Source of the DNA: Candidatus Levyibacteriota bacterium | GTDB lineage: Bacteria > Patescibacteriota > Microgenomatia > Levybacterales > UBA12049 | Length of the DNA: 18,774 nt | Direction: 5' to 3' | Assembly: GCA_016192645.1 (NCBI GenBank) | Contig: JACPTT010000004.1 | Location: 1-18,774, forward strand | Part shown: positions 7,582 to 14,843 of the stretch, in pieces | How the letters are laid out: every line of letters begins with the position of its first letter | Position numbering within the stretch: position 1 is the first letter of the stretch | The notes under the pieces: model-generated | The model's input: only the letters and a program-made list of their open reading frames with translations | Told to the model about the DNA's origin: nothing | Databases searched by the model: none | Position numbers and translations under genes: made by a program

Positions 7582-8806
7582 ACTGTTTGAGTAGCTGAAT
7601 CACTTTTTGAACATCTGCTTTACTCATTGTTGGGTAGGTTGGGAGATTAATAACCTTTTTGGCAAAGAACTCAGCCTTTGGACACGACCCTTTTTGATAG
7701 AAAATGTTTTTTAAAAATACCCCTTTGGGATCAATAACCTCGGAGTACCATTTTCCCAAATATACTCCATGTCGCCTTAAAAATTTTAAAAGATCGTCCC
7801 GCTTGTCAACAAAAACAGGAAAGCGCAAAAATGGAATTGTTTTTTTACATGGCAGAATAAATGGAGGCTGATTAAGTTCTTCGATATACTTTTTTGAAAT
7901 TATTTCCCGAGTATGATTAAATTCTTTAATCCTTTTTAATTGAAGAAGAGCTAGGCAAGCTAGTGAATTTGGGAGCTTTTTAATTAAAATAGACTTACTC
8001 ATCCCTTGTTTTTCAGCCGAAGATACCGGCAAAGATAAAAGGCGCATTTTTTGAAAAATAATAAGCATTATCTTTCCTAGAGAAAAGAAATTATAAAACG
8101 GGAGAACTAAAAAGAAAAATGCAATCGGATGAAAAAGTTGCTGCGCCGTCCAAAAAAATGATGGATATTTAAGTTTTCTTTGAAATTCGCGTAGTTTCTT
8201 ACCGAAAATTTCATTATTTGTCGTTGCGATGCCGCCGAATACCGATGACACTTTCTTATCTCTACCAAAACTAAAAAACGAAACATCTCCAAACGTTCCC
8301 AGCTTTTTTTTCTGATATAGAATGTCTATTGCGTGGGCGCAATCCTCTATAATAAATAACTTATGTTTTCTTGCAATTTTTTTTATTTTTTCAAGATTGG
8401 CGGGTATGCCAAAGGTGTGCTGAATAATGATTGCCTTTGTTCTTTTTGTAATTTTTCTTTCTAAATCTTCTGCATCAATTGTCAGCGAATCGTTAATATC
8501 AACATAGATCGGCTTTGCTCCTGTAGCAATAACTGAATTTGGGATGGCAACGCAGGTAAAAGATTGAAGAGCTACCTCGTCTCCATTTCCAACATCAAGG
8601 GCTCTTAATATTCCAAATAATGCGCCACGCCCGCTATTAAATGTTATTGCATGGGATACTAAAAAAGACTGGCGAAACCACTGTTCTAAAAGTTTTACAG
8701 AACTGCCAGCAAAAAATCTCCAAGGAGAAAGCAGCAACCGCAAGGCAATCAAAGCATCTTTGCTTTCAAGATTTGGGGAAAGAGAAATTGCAATTGGCCT
8801 TATCAT
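7544..8806 (-). CDS. DegT/DnrJ/EryC1/StrS-type PLP-dependent aminotransferase
   Basis: This is a fold-type I PLP enzyme of the nucleotide-sugar aminotransferase family, usually acting on 3- or 4-keto sugars for surface glycans. Visible marks are FNSGRGALFGILRAL (substrate and PLP-phosphate region, about 56-70), DEVALQSFTCVAIPNSV, FIIEDCAHAI with Asp155 that contacts the pyridine nitrogen, and SFFSFGRDKKVSSVFGG, where Lys184 is the expected Schiff-base lysine. The usual HPNK around that lysine reads GRDK here, a mild divergence, so the substrate may not be a standard keto-sugar. A stretch of hydrophobic residues at about 215-245 is unusual for the family and could touch the membrane. Its ATG overlaps the TGA of the murF-like gene (ATGA). 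The C-terminal LLRSRAA is encoded by a palindrome and is probably not part of the original protein. Confidence 0.88.
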   Translation of the reverse strand: MIRPIAISLSPNLESKDALIALRLLLSPWRFFAGSSVKLLEQWFRQSFLVSHAITFNSGRGALFGILRALDVGNGDEVALQSFTCVAIPNSVIATGAKPIYVDINDSLTIDAEDLERKITKRTKAIIIQHTFGIPANLEKIKKIARKHKLFIIEDCAHAIDILYQKKKLGTFGDVSFFSFGRDKKVSSVFGGIATTNNEIFGKKLREFQRKLKYPSFFWTAQQLFHPIAFFFLVLPFYNFFSLGKIMLIIFQKMRLLSLPVSSAEKQGMSKSILIKKLPNSLACLALLQLKRIKEFNHTREIISKKYIEELNQPPFILPCKKTIPFLRFPVFVDKRDDLLKFLRRHGVYLGKWYSEVIDPKGVFLKNIFYQKGSCPKAEFFAKKVINLPTYPTMSKADVQKVIQLLKQYAQNKLLRSRAA

Positions 8807-10398
8807 TCTTTAATTCTGTCAAGAACCAAACCCGCCTCCTTTCCCTCAAAAACCACAACATCGCCTTTTGCAATAATACTTAAAATCTTCGCCGAAACTT
8901 TTGAAGAATTTCCAAGCGCAAGTCTACACTTCCCTCCCCCATCTGCTATTCCTCTTTCGATCTCTTTATAAAAATTTTTATTTGTAAGAAAAAGGTAATC
9001 GCACGTAGAAGATATTTCTTTTGCAATCTGATAATGCTGACTCCCTGCATTTTTACCTAGTTCAATCATCGGCTGAAGAACCAAAAATTTTTTTCCTTTA
9101 TAAATTTTCATATATGCAAGGGCAGCTAAAACCGCATCCGGATTTGCGTTAAAACTATCATCAATAAGTGTCGCTCCGTTGGTGGTTTTTCGAAACGCCA
9201 TGGTTTTTGGCAAGGGAGAAAGCGTAGTTACGGCTTTTTGTATCTCTTGGGCTGTCATACCTAAATGATGAGCAGTATAGATACCGGGTAGAATATTTTC
9301 TATATTCTGAGCGCCAATAAGAGGGGTTTCAAAATTAATCGCCTTCCCTTTTAGTAAAATATCGAATAAAAGAGACGCTTTTTTAACTCGGATATTGGAT
9401 GCGGAAATTTCAGCTTTCCGTTCGCGCGGAATAGAAGAGTATAAGACTTTTGCTTTTTTTGCTTTCCGATAAAGCCTTTGAGTATGGACATTATTCCCAT
9501 TAAAAAGCGCCAATCCATTTTTAGGCAAAGACTCAATCAATTCATATTTTGCCTCAATCGTGTTCTTTAGACTACCAAACAAAGATAAATGTTGATCATT
9601 TATTCCCGCCAAAACTCCTATTTTTGGATGAACTATCTGGCACATCTGCGCTATTTCTCCTTTTTTATAAGCGCCCATTTCAACTACAAAAATTTCCGTG
9701 CTTTTTTTTAAATCCGAAAGAATGATATTGGCAATACCTATTGGCGTATTATTGGTTCCCCGAGTTTTAATAACCTTAAAATTCTTCTCTAGGATTTGCG
9801 CCAGATATTCTTTTGTTGAGCTTTTGCCATAACTTCCCGTAACGCCAATTACCAACAAGTTTTTTTGCAAACGCATTTTTTTTATTGCCCGCTCAATTTT
9901 AAAATCCCGATAAAGTTCTGTAGGAAATGAGAACAAAAAAACAAAAAAGCCTATCAGAAAAGGAGTCAACCTATCAAGCAGAAGCAGCCAAACAAATTTA
10001 TCGATTAAAGGAATTTTAAAAAGGAGAACAAGAGAAAATAAGGATAATAAAATAATTACCAGTGCTTTAAAGGTAAAAATAGGTCGTTTAAGAAGATGAA
10101 AATAAACTTCTTTAAAAGCTAAAAATGCACAAAAAGAAAAAGTCGTAACAACAAAAATCTGATAGGGAAAAAGCGCTATATCATCCATAATAACCAGGAT
10201 ATAGATAAGAATCGCAAGCCATTTTAAATTTGAACTTTTTGAAAAGAGAAGACTTTTACCCTGCTGTGTTTCCCTTAAATGAATAAATACTCGGTCAAAT
10301 CGATATTCTTTGAGTTGCCAAAGCGCCACCCAAAACAATATGCTTCTTGCAATCCAGATAAAAAATCCAACTGATGCAATGAAAAAAAGTATGCTCAT
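8803..10398 (-). CDS. murF: Membrane-anchored MurF-like Mur ligase
   Basis: MurF adds D-Ala-D-Ala to UDP-MurNAc-tripeptide. The central and C-terminal Mur ligase domains are clear. The ATP loop is GVTGSYGKSSTKE (185-197, with SS in place of the usual TT). NNTPIGIANIIL follows, then VEMGAYKKGEIAQ, HLSLFGSLKNTIEAKYELI (Lys284 is the likely carbamylated lysine) and LIDDSFNANPDAV (411-423), the MurF-type DDSYNANP. The usual N-terminal UDP-substrate-binding domain of about 90 residues is absent. In its place residues 1-160 carry about five hydrophobic helices (3-27, 58-75, 79-97, 109-128, 134-158). The enzyme is therefore membrane-bound and may take a lipid-linked or differently presented substrate. 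Length is 531 residues against about 450 for ordinary MurF. It overlaps both neighbours by ATGA. I favour MurF function, but another ligase activity is possible. Confidence 0.85.
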   Translation of the reverse strand: MSILFFIASVGFFIWIARSILFWVALWQLKEYRFDRVFIHLRETQQGKSLLFSKSSNLKWLAILIYILVIMDDIALFPYQIFVVTTFSFCAFLAFKEVYFHLLKRPIFTFKALVIILLSLFSLVLLFKIPLIDKFVWLLLLDRLTPFLIGFFVFLFSFPTELYRDFKIERAIKKMRLQKNLLVIGVTGSYGKSSTKEYLAQILEKNFKVIKTRGTNNTPIGIANIILSDLKKSTEIFVVEMGAYKKGEIAQMCQIVHPKIGVLAGINDQHLSLFGSLKNTIEAKYELIESLPKNGLALFNGNNVHTQRLYRKAKKAKVLYSSIPRERKAEISASNIRVKKASLLFDILLKGKAINFETPLIGAQNIENILPGIYTAHHLGMTAQEIQKAVTTLSPLPKTMAFRKTTNGATLIDDSFNANPDAVLAALAYMKIYKGKKFLVLQPMIELGKNAGSQHYQIAKEISSTCDYLFLTNKNFYKEIERGIADGGGKCRLALGNSSKVSAKILSIIAKGDVVVFEGKEAGLVLDRIKE

Positions 10399-11156
10399 TG
10401 AAAAAATGGCCGAATCGCCTTTACAAACGCTTCCGGTTTTTCGTAAGGAAATCTGTGCGAGGCGTCTTTCGCAATCACTAAGCGACTATTTGGGATTTTT
10501 TCTGTCATAATCTTACCATCACGAAGAGGAGTAATCGTATCATTTTCCCCCCAAATAATAAGAGTCGGCACAGCAATCTTTGACAGATATTCGGTTAAAT
10601 CGTCCTTAATAATATTTCTAAAAGTAGCCCGCATTTTCCCCGCTTTATAATAATCAAATTCTCCGGCGAAGCGATAAAGAAGCTTTCGAAAGATCTTTCG
10701 ATATTTAGATAATGGTTTGTAAGCAAAGAAAACCGACGGATACTTTGCCAGAAAAGAAGCTATCTTAGAACGCAAAGAAAGAGAACGTTTAATGCCCGCC
10801 GCGCCGGTTAGGATCAAACCTTTCATCTTTTTATCGCCTTCTGCGGCAAGAAGTATTGCTATCCGCCCGCCAAAGGAGTGGCCAATAAGAAAATATTTGC
10901 CGTGAATTTTTTTTTGAATAAAATTTTTCACAAAATCAATATAATCTTGCAGTATTAATACTGATTTTGAAAGCGGTTCTGACCCAAATCCGGGTAAGTC
11001 GGGCGCAAAAACAGTGAACCCTTCTTTTTTTAGCAGGTAAGAAAGTTCTGAGTAAGTCTTGCCACTTAGTCCCCAGCCATGCAAGATAACAATTGGAACT
11101 CTTGATTCCTGATACGAAGTCAAGCTTGGCTTATTCATGATTTTGAATTTCTTCAC
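10395..11156 (-). CDS. Alpha/beta hydrolase
   Basis: A 253-residue alpha/beta hydrolase fold protein with an apparently complete triad: Ser94 in the nucleophile elbow GHSFGG, Asp206 in IIWGENDTITP, and His234 in ASHRFPYEKP. HGWG near 26-29 supplies the oxyanion-hole loop. A cap region lies between about 120 and 185 and is basic. No signal peptide is visible, so it acts in the cytoplasm. Its substrate is not known; the position between glmS and murF suggests an envelope-related or precursor-salvage job, but that is context only. The frame starts with GTG, overlapping the glmS stop as GTGA. An ATG at 11138 (MNKPSL) would also give a complete domain. Confidence 0.85.
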   Translation of the reverse strand: MKKFKIMNKPSLTSYQESRVPIVILHGWGLSGKTYSELSYLLKKEGFTVFAPDLPGFGSEPLSKSVLILQDYIDFVKNFIQKKIHGKYFLIGHSFGGRIAILLAAEGDKKMKGLILTGAAGIKRSLSLRSKIASFLAKYPSVFFAYKPLSKYRKIFRKLLYRFAGEFDYYKAGKMRATFRNIIKDDLTEYLSKIAVPTLIIWGENDTITPLRDGKIMTEKIPNSRLVIAKDASHRFPYEKPEAFVKAIRPFFQ

Positions 11157-12979
11157 TTTACCGTCACCGACTTTGCCAAATTTCTTGGTTTGTCCGGGTC
11201 GTATCCTTTTTCAACAGCAAGGTAATAAGCAAGCAGTTGTGCCGGAACAATCTGAGGAATAACCGATGCCTCACCAATATCACGCACTTCTATCCAATAA
11301 TCAAATACCGATGAGTTTTTTGAAGAAATACCAATAATCACTCCGCCTCTTGACCTAATCTCTGTTGCATTCGAAATCATCGCCTCATGTGTTTGATCGT
11401 TAGGAGTAAAAACAATGCAGGGCGTACCTTTTGAAATTAAGGCAATTGTTCCATGTTTTAATTCTCCGCCAGCCAAACCTTCGGTATGGATATAGCTTAC
11501 CTCCTTAATCTTCAGTGCGGCCTCCAAAGCTGTGGAGTAGGATACGCCGCGTCCAATCGAATAAATATGTACTGCCGAACTTAAAAACGATGCAATTTTT
11601 TTTATTTTTTCAATATTTTCTTTTTCCAGCAGCCTTTCGACCTCATCCGCAACTTTAGCCATTGCCGCCTTTATTTCCTTTGACTTTCCTACCATCTTAA
11701 AGGAAAGCATCAAAAGAACGACAAGCTTGGCAACATAGGCCTTTGTCGACGCAACCGCTTTCTCAGGACCCGCGCCCAAAAGCATCTTGTAATCCGCCAT
11801 TCTATAAATCGTTGATCCCAAAACATTCGTAATTGCTATTATTTTGCTCCCTTTTTCTTTCGCCCGTTTTAAGGGTTCGACAACATCTATGGTTTCGCCT
11901 GATTGAGATAAAGCAATGACTAAACTCTTTTTATTTAGGAAGTCTTCAAGATAATTAAATTCAGAAGCAACCGCGGTATTTACGTGGATATGGGCAATTT
12001 TAGAAAACAGATATGTACCGGCAAGACAGGCATGAAACGCAGTTCCTGCTCCAATAAGAAATGTCCCCTTTGCGGCCTCGATAATCTGGACTAAGTGATT
12101 AATCTGGTCACCGTAATTCTTTGTAATATTTCGAATTGCCTTGGGCTGTTCGTAAATCTCTTTAAGCATAAAGTGGCGATACATCCCCCGGCTCACATCT
12201 TGAGTTTTCCACTTTATTATCTCGGGCTTAAAAGTGAGTTTTTTCCCGTTTGGCAAGGAAAGGAGTTGCAATTTTTTTCCTAAAATTACCATTTCTAAAT
12301 CTTTGAGAAAAAGAACTTGTCTTGTGTGCTTGATAATTCCGGTTGCATCAGAGGCGATAAAAAACTCGTTCTCTCCAATACCGATAATTAGCGGAGAACC
12401 CGTCTTTGCCGCAATAATCTCGCAAGATTTGCTATTGGCAGCAACAATAGCATTTAACCCATCTAGCCTGTTAAACGCGTCTCGCACGGATGATGCAAAA
12501 CCCTGCTTTTTTCCGTATTCTTCTATAAGATGAGGGATAACCTCGGTATCGGTTTCCGAAATAAAAAGATGACCCTTTTTAATAAGTTCTTCCCTTAACT
12601 CTTCGAAATTTTCAACAATTCCGTTATGCACAACTGCTATTTTCTGAGTGCAATCTAGATGAGGATGAGCGTTGGCAATAGTTACTCCTCCATGCGTTGC
12701 CCATCTCGTATGCCCGATGACAAGTTGAGAGCTGAAAGGCGAAAGCTGAGAAATTCCGTTTTCAATTTTACCTATATACTTTTCTACAATAAATTTATTT
12801 TTCTTATCTGAATTTTTCATTTTTAATTTTTCATCGCGAAGCGACAAGCTTTGCTTATTTTTAATTTTTGATGCTATTCCCCACGAGTCATAGCCGCGAT
12901 ACTCGAGAGTCTTCAAACCCTCAAGAACAATTTGAGCAGCGCGATTATCTTTACCGACGTATCCAAATATCCCGCACAT
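11153..12979 (-). CDS. glmS: Glutamine--fructose-6-phosphate aminotransferase (isomerizing)
   Basis: GlmS makes glucosamine-6-phosphate from fructose-6-phosphate and glutamine, the first step toward UDP-GlcNAc. The start is set at the ATG at 12979 because the protein must begin MCGIFGYVG: Cys2 becomes the N-terminal glutaminase nucleophile. A longer TTG-started reading adds five residues and would block it. The glutaminase domain (about 1-235) shows LEYRGYDSWGI, GHTRWATHG and AHPHLD. Two SIS sugar-isomerase domains follow, with SQSGETIDVVEPL, ASTKAYVAKL, GRGVSYSTALEAALKIKE and the typical end DKPRNLAKSVTVK. Length is 608, like E. coli, yet about 20 residues near position 40-60 (around SLSLRDEKLKMKNSD) look inserted and are encoded by AT-rich palindromic DNA. 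It starts one base after the HAD gene stop. Confidence 0.97.
   Translation of the reverse strand: MCGIFGYVGKDNRAAQIVLEGLKTLEYRGYDSWGIASKIKNKQSLSLRDEKLKMKNSDKKNKFIVEKYIGKIENGISQLSPFSSQLVIGHTRWATHGGVTIANAHPHLDCTQKIAVVHNGIVENFEELREELIKKGHLFISETDTEVIPHLIEEYGKKQGFASSVRDAFNRLDGLNAIVAANSKSCEIIAAKTGSPLIIGIGENEFFIASDATGIIKHTRQVLFLKDLEMVILGKKLQLLSLPNGKKLTFKPEIIKWKTQDVSRGMYRHFMLKEIYEQPKAIRNITKNYGDQINHLVQIIEAAKGTFLIGAGTAFHACLAGTYLFSKIAHIHVNTAVASEFNYLEDFLNKKSLVIALSQSGETIDVVEPLKRAKEKGSKIIAITNVLGSTIYRMADYKMLLGAGPEKAVASTKAYVAKLVVLLMLSFKMVGKSKEIKAAMAKVADEVERLLEKENIEKIKKIASFLSSAVHIYSIGRGVSYSTALEAALKIKEVSYIHTEGLAGGELKHGTIALISKGTPCIVFTPNDQTHEAMISNATEIRSRGGVIIGISSKNSSVFDYWIEVRDIGEASVIPQIVPAQLLAYYLAVEKGYDPDKPRNLAKSVTVK
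12810..12870. repeat. AT-rich palindromic low-complexity element translated inside glmS
   Basis: Copies of an ATTTTTAATTTTT-type motif (12821-12831 and 12856-12868, plus an ATTTTTCATTTTT variant at 12812-12824) flank two adjacent mini-hairpins, TCGC-GAA-GCGA (12834-12844) and AAGC-TTT-GCTT (12846-12856). On the coding strand it gives a Lys/Asn-rich stretch inside the glutaminase domain between GYDSWGIAS and the GHTRWATHG strand. It keeps the frame. The core composition differs from the surrounding gene. Confidence 0.6.
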
Positions 12980-12980
12980 A

Positions 12981-13469
12981 TTAGTAATTAGCAATTAATG
13001 ACACTACCTCTTCTAGATTGCCTACTATGGCATCTGGCACAAAATTCTTGATTTTTCTTTGCTTTTGTGCATAAGGACCGCGCTTAACCCAGATTGTAGA
13101 AAGGGAAGAATCTATCATCTTTGCCTTGTATAAAATTGTAAGTTTATCGTCAACAAAAAAAAGTTTGGCGTTTTTGTACTTTTGCAAAATTTTTTTTAGC
13201 TCTTTTTCTTTTGCTTCAACAATGTGAGTAAAATCCTTATTAAAGTAATCTATTATATCTGTTTTTTTTAGTTTCTTTGTTTGCAGCCTTACCTTCCCTT
13301 CAGAAAAAATACCTAAGTCGGCTACGGATAAAAGTTTGTTCAAAGCTGTGTGCACCTCTTCGTAAACCGAATGTTTTTTCAGCTGGCTTTCTTTAAAAAG
13401 ATCTGTGTCAAAAAGTGTATAGTCAATGTCAAATAAAACAACCTTCTTTTTACCTAATAACTTCCCCAT
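12981..13469 (-). CDS. Small HAD-superfamily hydrolase
   Basis: This 162-residue HAD-fold protein has the nucleophile motif VVLFDIDYTLFDT (Asp14 and Asp16), a motif II serine in LGIFSEGK, and a motif IV acidic pair in FFVDDKLTIL. Together these are enough for a phosphatase-type active site. There is little cap insertion, so it may accept large or phosphoprotein-like substrates. The specific substrate is unknown. The ATG at 13469 has AAGGAG seven bases upstream, one of the best ribosome binding sites here, and overlaps the preceding gene by 20 bases. Sitting between the acetyltransferase and glmS, it could act on a hexosamine phosphate, but that is only context. Confidence 0.82.
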   Translation of the reverse strand: MGKLLGKKKVVLFDIDYTLFDTDLFKESQLKKHSVYEEVHTALNKLLSVADLGIFSEGKVRLQTKKLKKTDIIDYFNKDFTHIVEAKEKELKKILQKYKNAKLFFVDDKLTILYKAKMIDSSLSTIWVKRGPYAQKQRKIKNFVPDAIVGNLEEVVSLIANY

Positions 13470-14085
13470 CTTTATGAACTCCTTTTACCGAGGTAAGTGG
13501 ATAAACAATGGTATTTTTTCCCAATAGGGTTCCGGGATTTAAAACCGCATTCACTCCAATCGTTGAATTATCGCCAAGAATCGCCCCAAATTTACTCAAA
13601 CCCGTGTCTATTCTTTTGTTTTCTGTTTTTATAGTGACGGACTTTTTGTCAAAACGAAAATTTGCGAGTATTGCGCCGCCTGAAATATTTACATTACTTC
13701 CAATAATGCTATCCCCAATATAGTTTAGATGGGCCGCTATTGCGTTATTCAGCAAAATTGAATTTTTAATTTCGGCGCCATGACCGATATGGACGTTATC
13801 TCCTAAGATACAACCGCCCCGTAAATAAGAAGCGTGCCCGATAAAACAATTTTTTCCAATAATTGCGGGTCCCTTAATAACGGCATAATCCTCAACTAAC
13901 GTATCTTTACCGATAAAAATATTTTTTCCATAATTGGGTTTTAGTCTTCCGGTCTTAAAAAGACCGATTATGTAATTTTGAATCCCGCCTATTGGCTCCC
14001 AGACAAATTTTGCGTCCTTAAAAATATCCGAAAAATCAAAAGCGGACAAATCAAAAAAATCTTTTGGAGTAAACATTTTTTTCAT
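13450..14085 (-). CDS. GlmU C-terminal-like left-handed beta-helix acetyltransferase
   Basis: Residues about 50-200 carry hexapeptide repeats of the LbH fold (IFIGKDTLVED, AIIGKNCFIGH, CILGDNVHIGHGAEI, SIIGSNVNISGGAIL, GAILGDNSTIGVNAVL). The piece AAHLNYIGDSIIGSNVNI closely parallels the GlmU segment GHLTYLGDAEIG that holds the catalytic histidine, and that His is kept. The N-terminal 45 residues (FFDLSAFDFSDIF..., VWEPIGGIQNYI) resemble those of stand-alone GlmU-C-type acetyltransferases. Most likely it acetylates glucosamine-1-phosphate from acetyl-CoA, the first half of the GlmU reaction pair. The upstream gene encodes the uridylyltransferase half and overlaps by ATGA, so the two would be made in step and may form a complex. 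Another hexosamine-phosphate or nucleotide-sugar acceptor is possible. Confidence 0.85.
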   Translation of the reverse strand: MKKMFTPKDFFDLSAFDFSDIFKDAKFVWEPIGGIQNYIIGLFKTGRLKPNYGKNIFIGKDTLVEDYAVIKGPAIIGKNCFIGHASYLRGGCILGDNVHIGHGAEIKNSILLNNAIAAHLNYIGDSIIGSNVNISGGAILANFRFDKKSVTIKTENKRIDTGLSKFGAILGDNSTIGVNAVLNPGTLLGKNTIVYPLTSVKGVHKDGEVIR

Positions 14086-14843
14086 AAGTGAACCCGCCCA
14101 AACATTTGTTGTGCTTCTTCTAACTCTTTTGGGGTATTTACGCCCCTCCAGTCAATTCGTCCTCCACGGACTGCTTCAATCCTCTCGCTGTGCTTGCGAG
14201 CTAACTCAACAAGACTGACTAAGTAATATTCGCCCGAGACTTTGCTTTTTTTAACTTTTTTAAGATATTTCCGTAGAAATTCTAGGCTAAACAAATAACA
14301 AGCTGGGTTTACCTCCTTAATTTCTCTTTGTTTCTCTGTTGCATCTTTTTCCTCAATAATTGCTAAAACATGTCCCTTTTTATCCCGAATAATCCTGCCA
14401 AGGCCCGCTGGGTCGTCAAGCGTAATCGTCAGAAAAGTCATAGATGCTCCCACGGCAAGATGCCTTTGGATTAATCTTTTTAGAAGATTTTCTCTGTAGA
14501 AAGCAGAATCATCGCCATTTAAGACAAGCACATCTGAAATCTTTCTATCTAATTTTTTTAAACCGCACTGTACGGCATGAGCAGTGCCTAAGTGTTTCTT
14601 TTGTTCTGCAAATAGAACATTGTAGTTTCCTAAAGCTGATATTACCGAGTCTTTGGCAAAACCTACAACCACCACGATTGGCACAACTTTTAGGGCCTCT
14701 AAAAGAGCTATTGTATGAATAATCATCGGTTTTCTTCCAAGCGTAAGCACCACCTTGTTAAATGTTTTTGAATTCATTCTTTTTCCTTTTCCCGCGGCTA
14801 AGACAACTGCGGCAATACTAGTTTTTCTATTCTTTTTATTCAT
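14082..14843 (-). CDS. glmU: GlmU N-terminal-type UDP-GlcNAc pyrophosphorylase (uridylyltransferase half)
   Basis: This nucleotidyltransferase makes UDP-GlcNAc from GlcNAc-1-phosphate and UTP. It follows GlmU closely: AAVVLAAGKGKRMNS (nucleotide-binding loop), NKVVLTLGRKPMI, AEQKKHLGTAHAVQ, VLVLNGDDSAFY (metal-binding Asp), AGLGRIIRD, IIEEKDAT, EVNPACYLF, GEYYLVSLVELA and WRGVNTPKELEEA. It stops at about 253 residues, where ordinary GlmU continues into the acetyltransferase domain; that domain is the next gene. The ATG at 14843 (MNKKNRKTS) is preferred over a TTG two codons upstream. It overlaps the end of murA by 8 bases. GalU/RmlA-type enzymes are relatives, but the HLGTAHAVQ and EKDAT motifs favour GlmU. 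Confidence 0.92.
   Translation of the reverse strand: MNKKNRKTSIAAVVLAAGKGKRMNSKTFNKVVLTLGRKPMIIHTIALLEALKVVPIVVVVGFAKDSVISALGNYNVLFAEQKKHLGTAHAVQCGLKKLDRKISDVLVLNGDDSAFYRENLLKRLIQRHLAVGASMTFLTITLDDPAGLGRIIRDKKGHVLAIIEEKDATEKQREIKEVNPACYLFSLEFLRKYLKKVKKSKVSGEYYLVSLVELARKHSERIEAVRGGRIDWRGVNTPKELEEAQQMFGRVHL

Noticed and set aside
12980..12994. Five-residue extension of GlmS from a TTG
   Set aside because: GlmS needs Cys directly after the initiator Met; the extension would abolish the N-terminal nucleophile.
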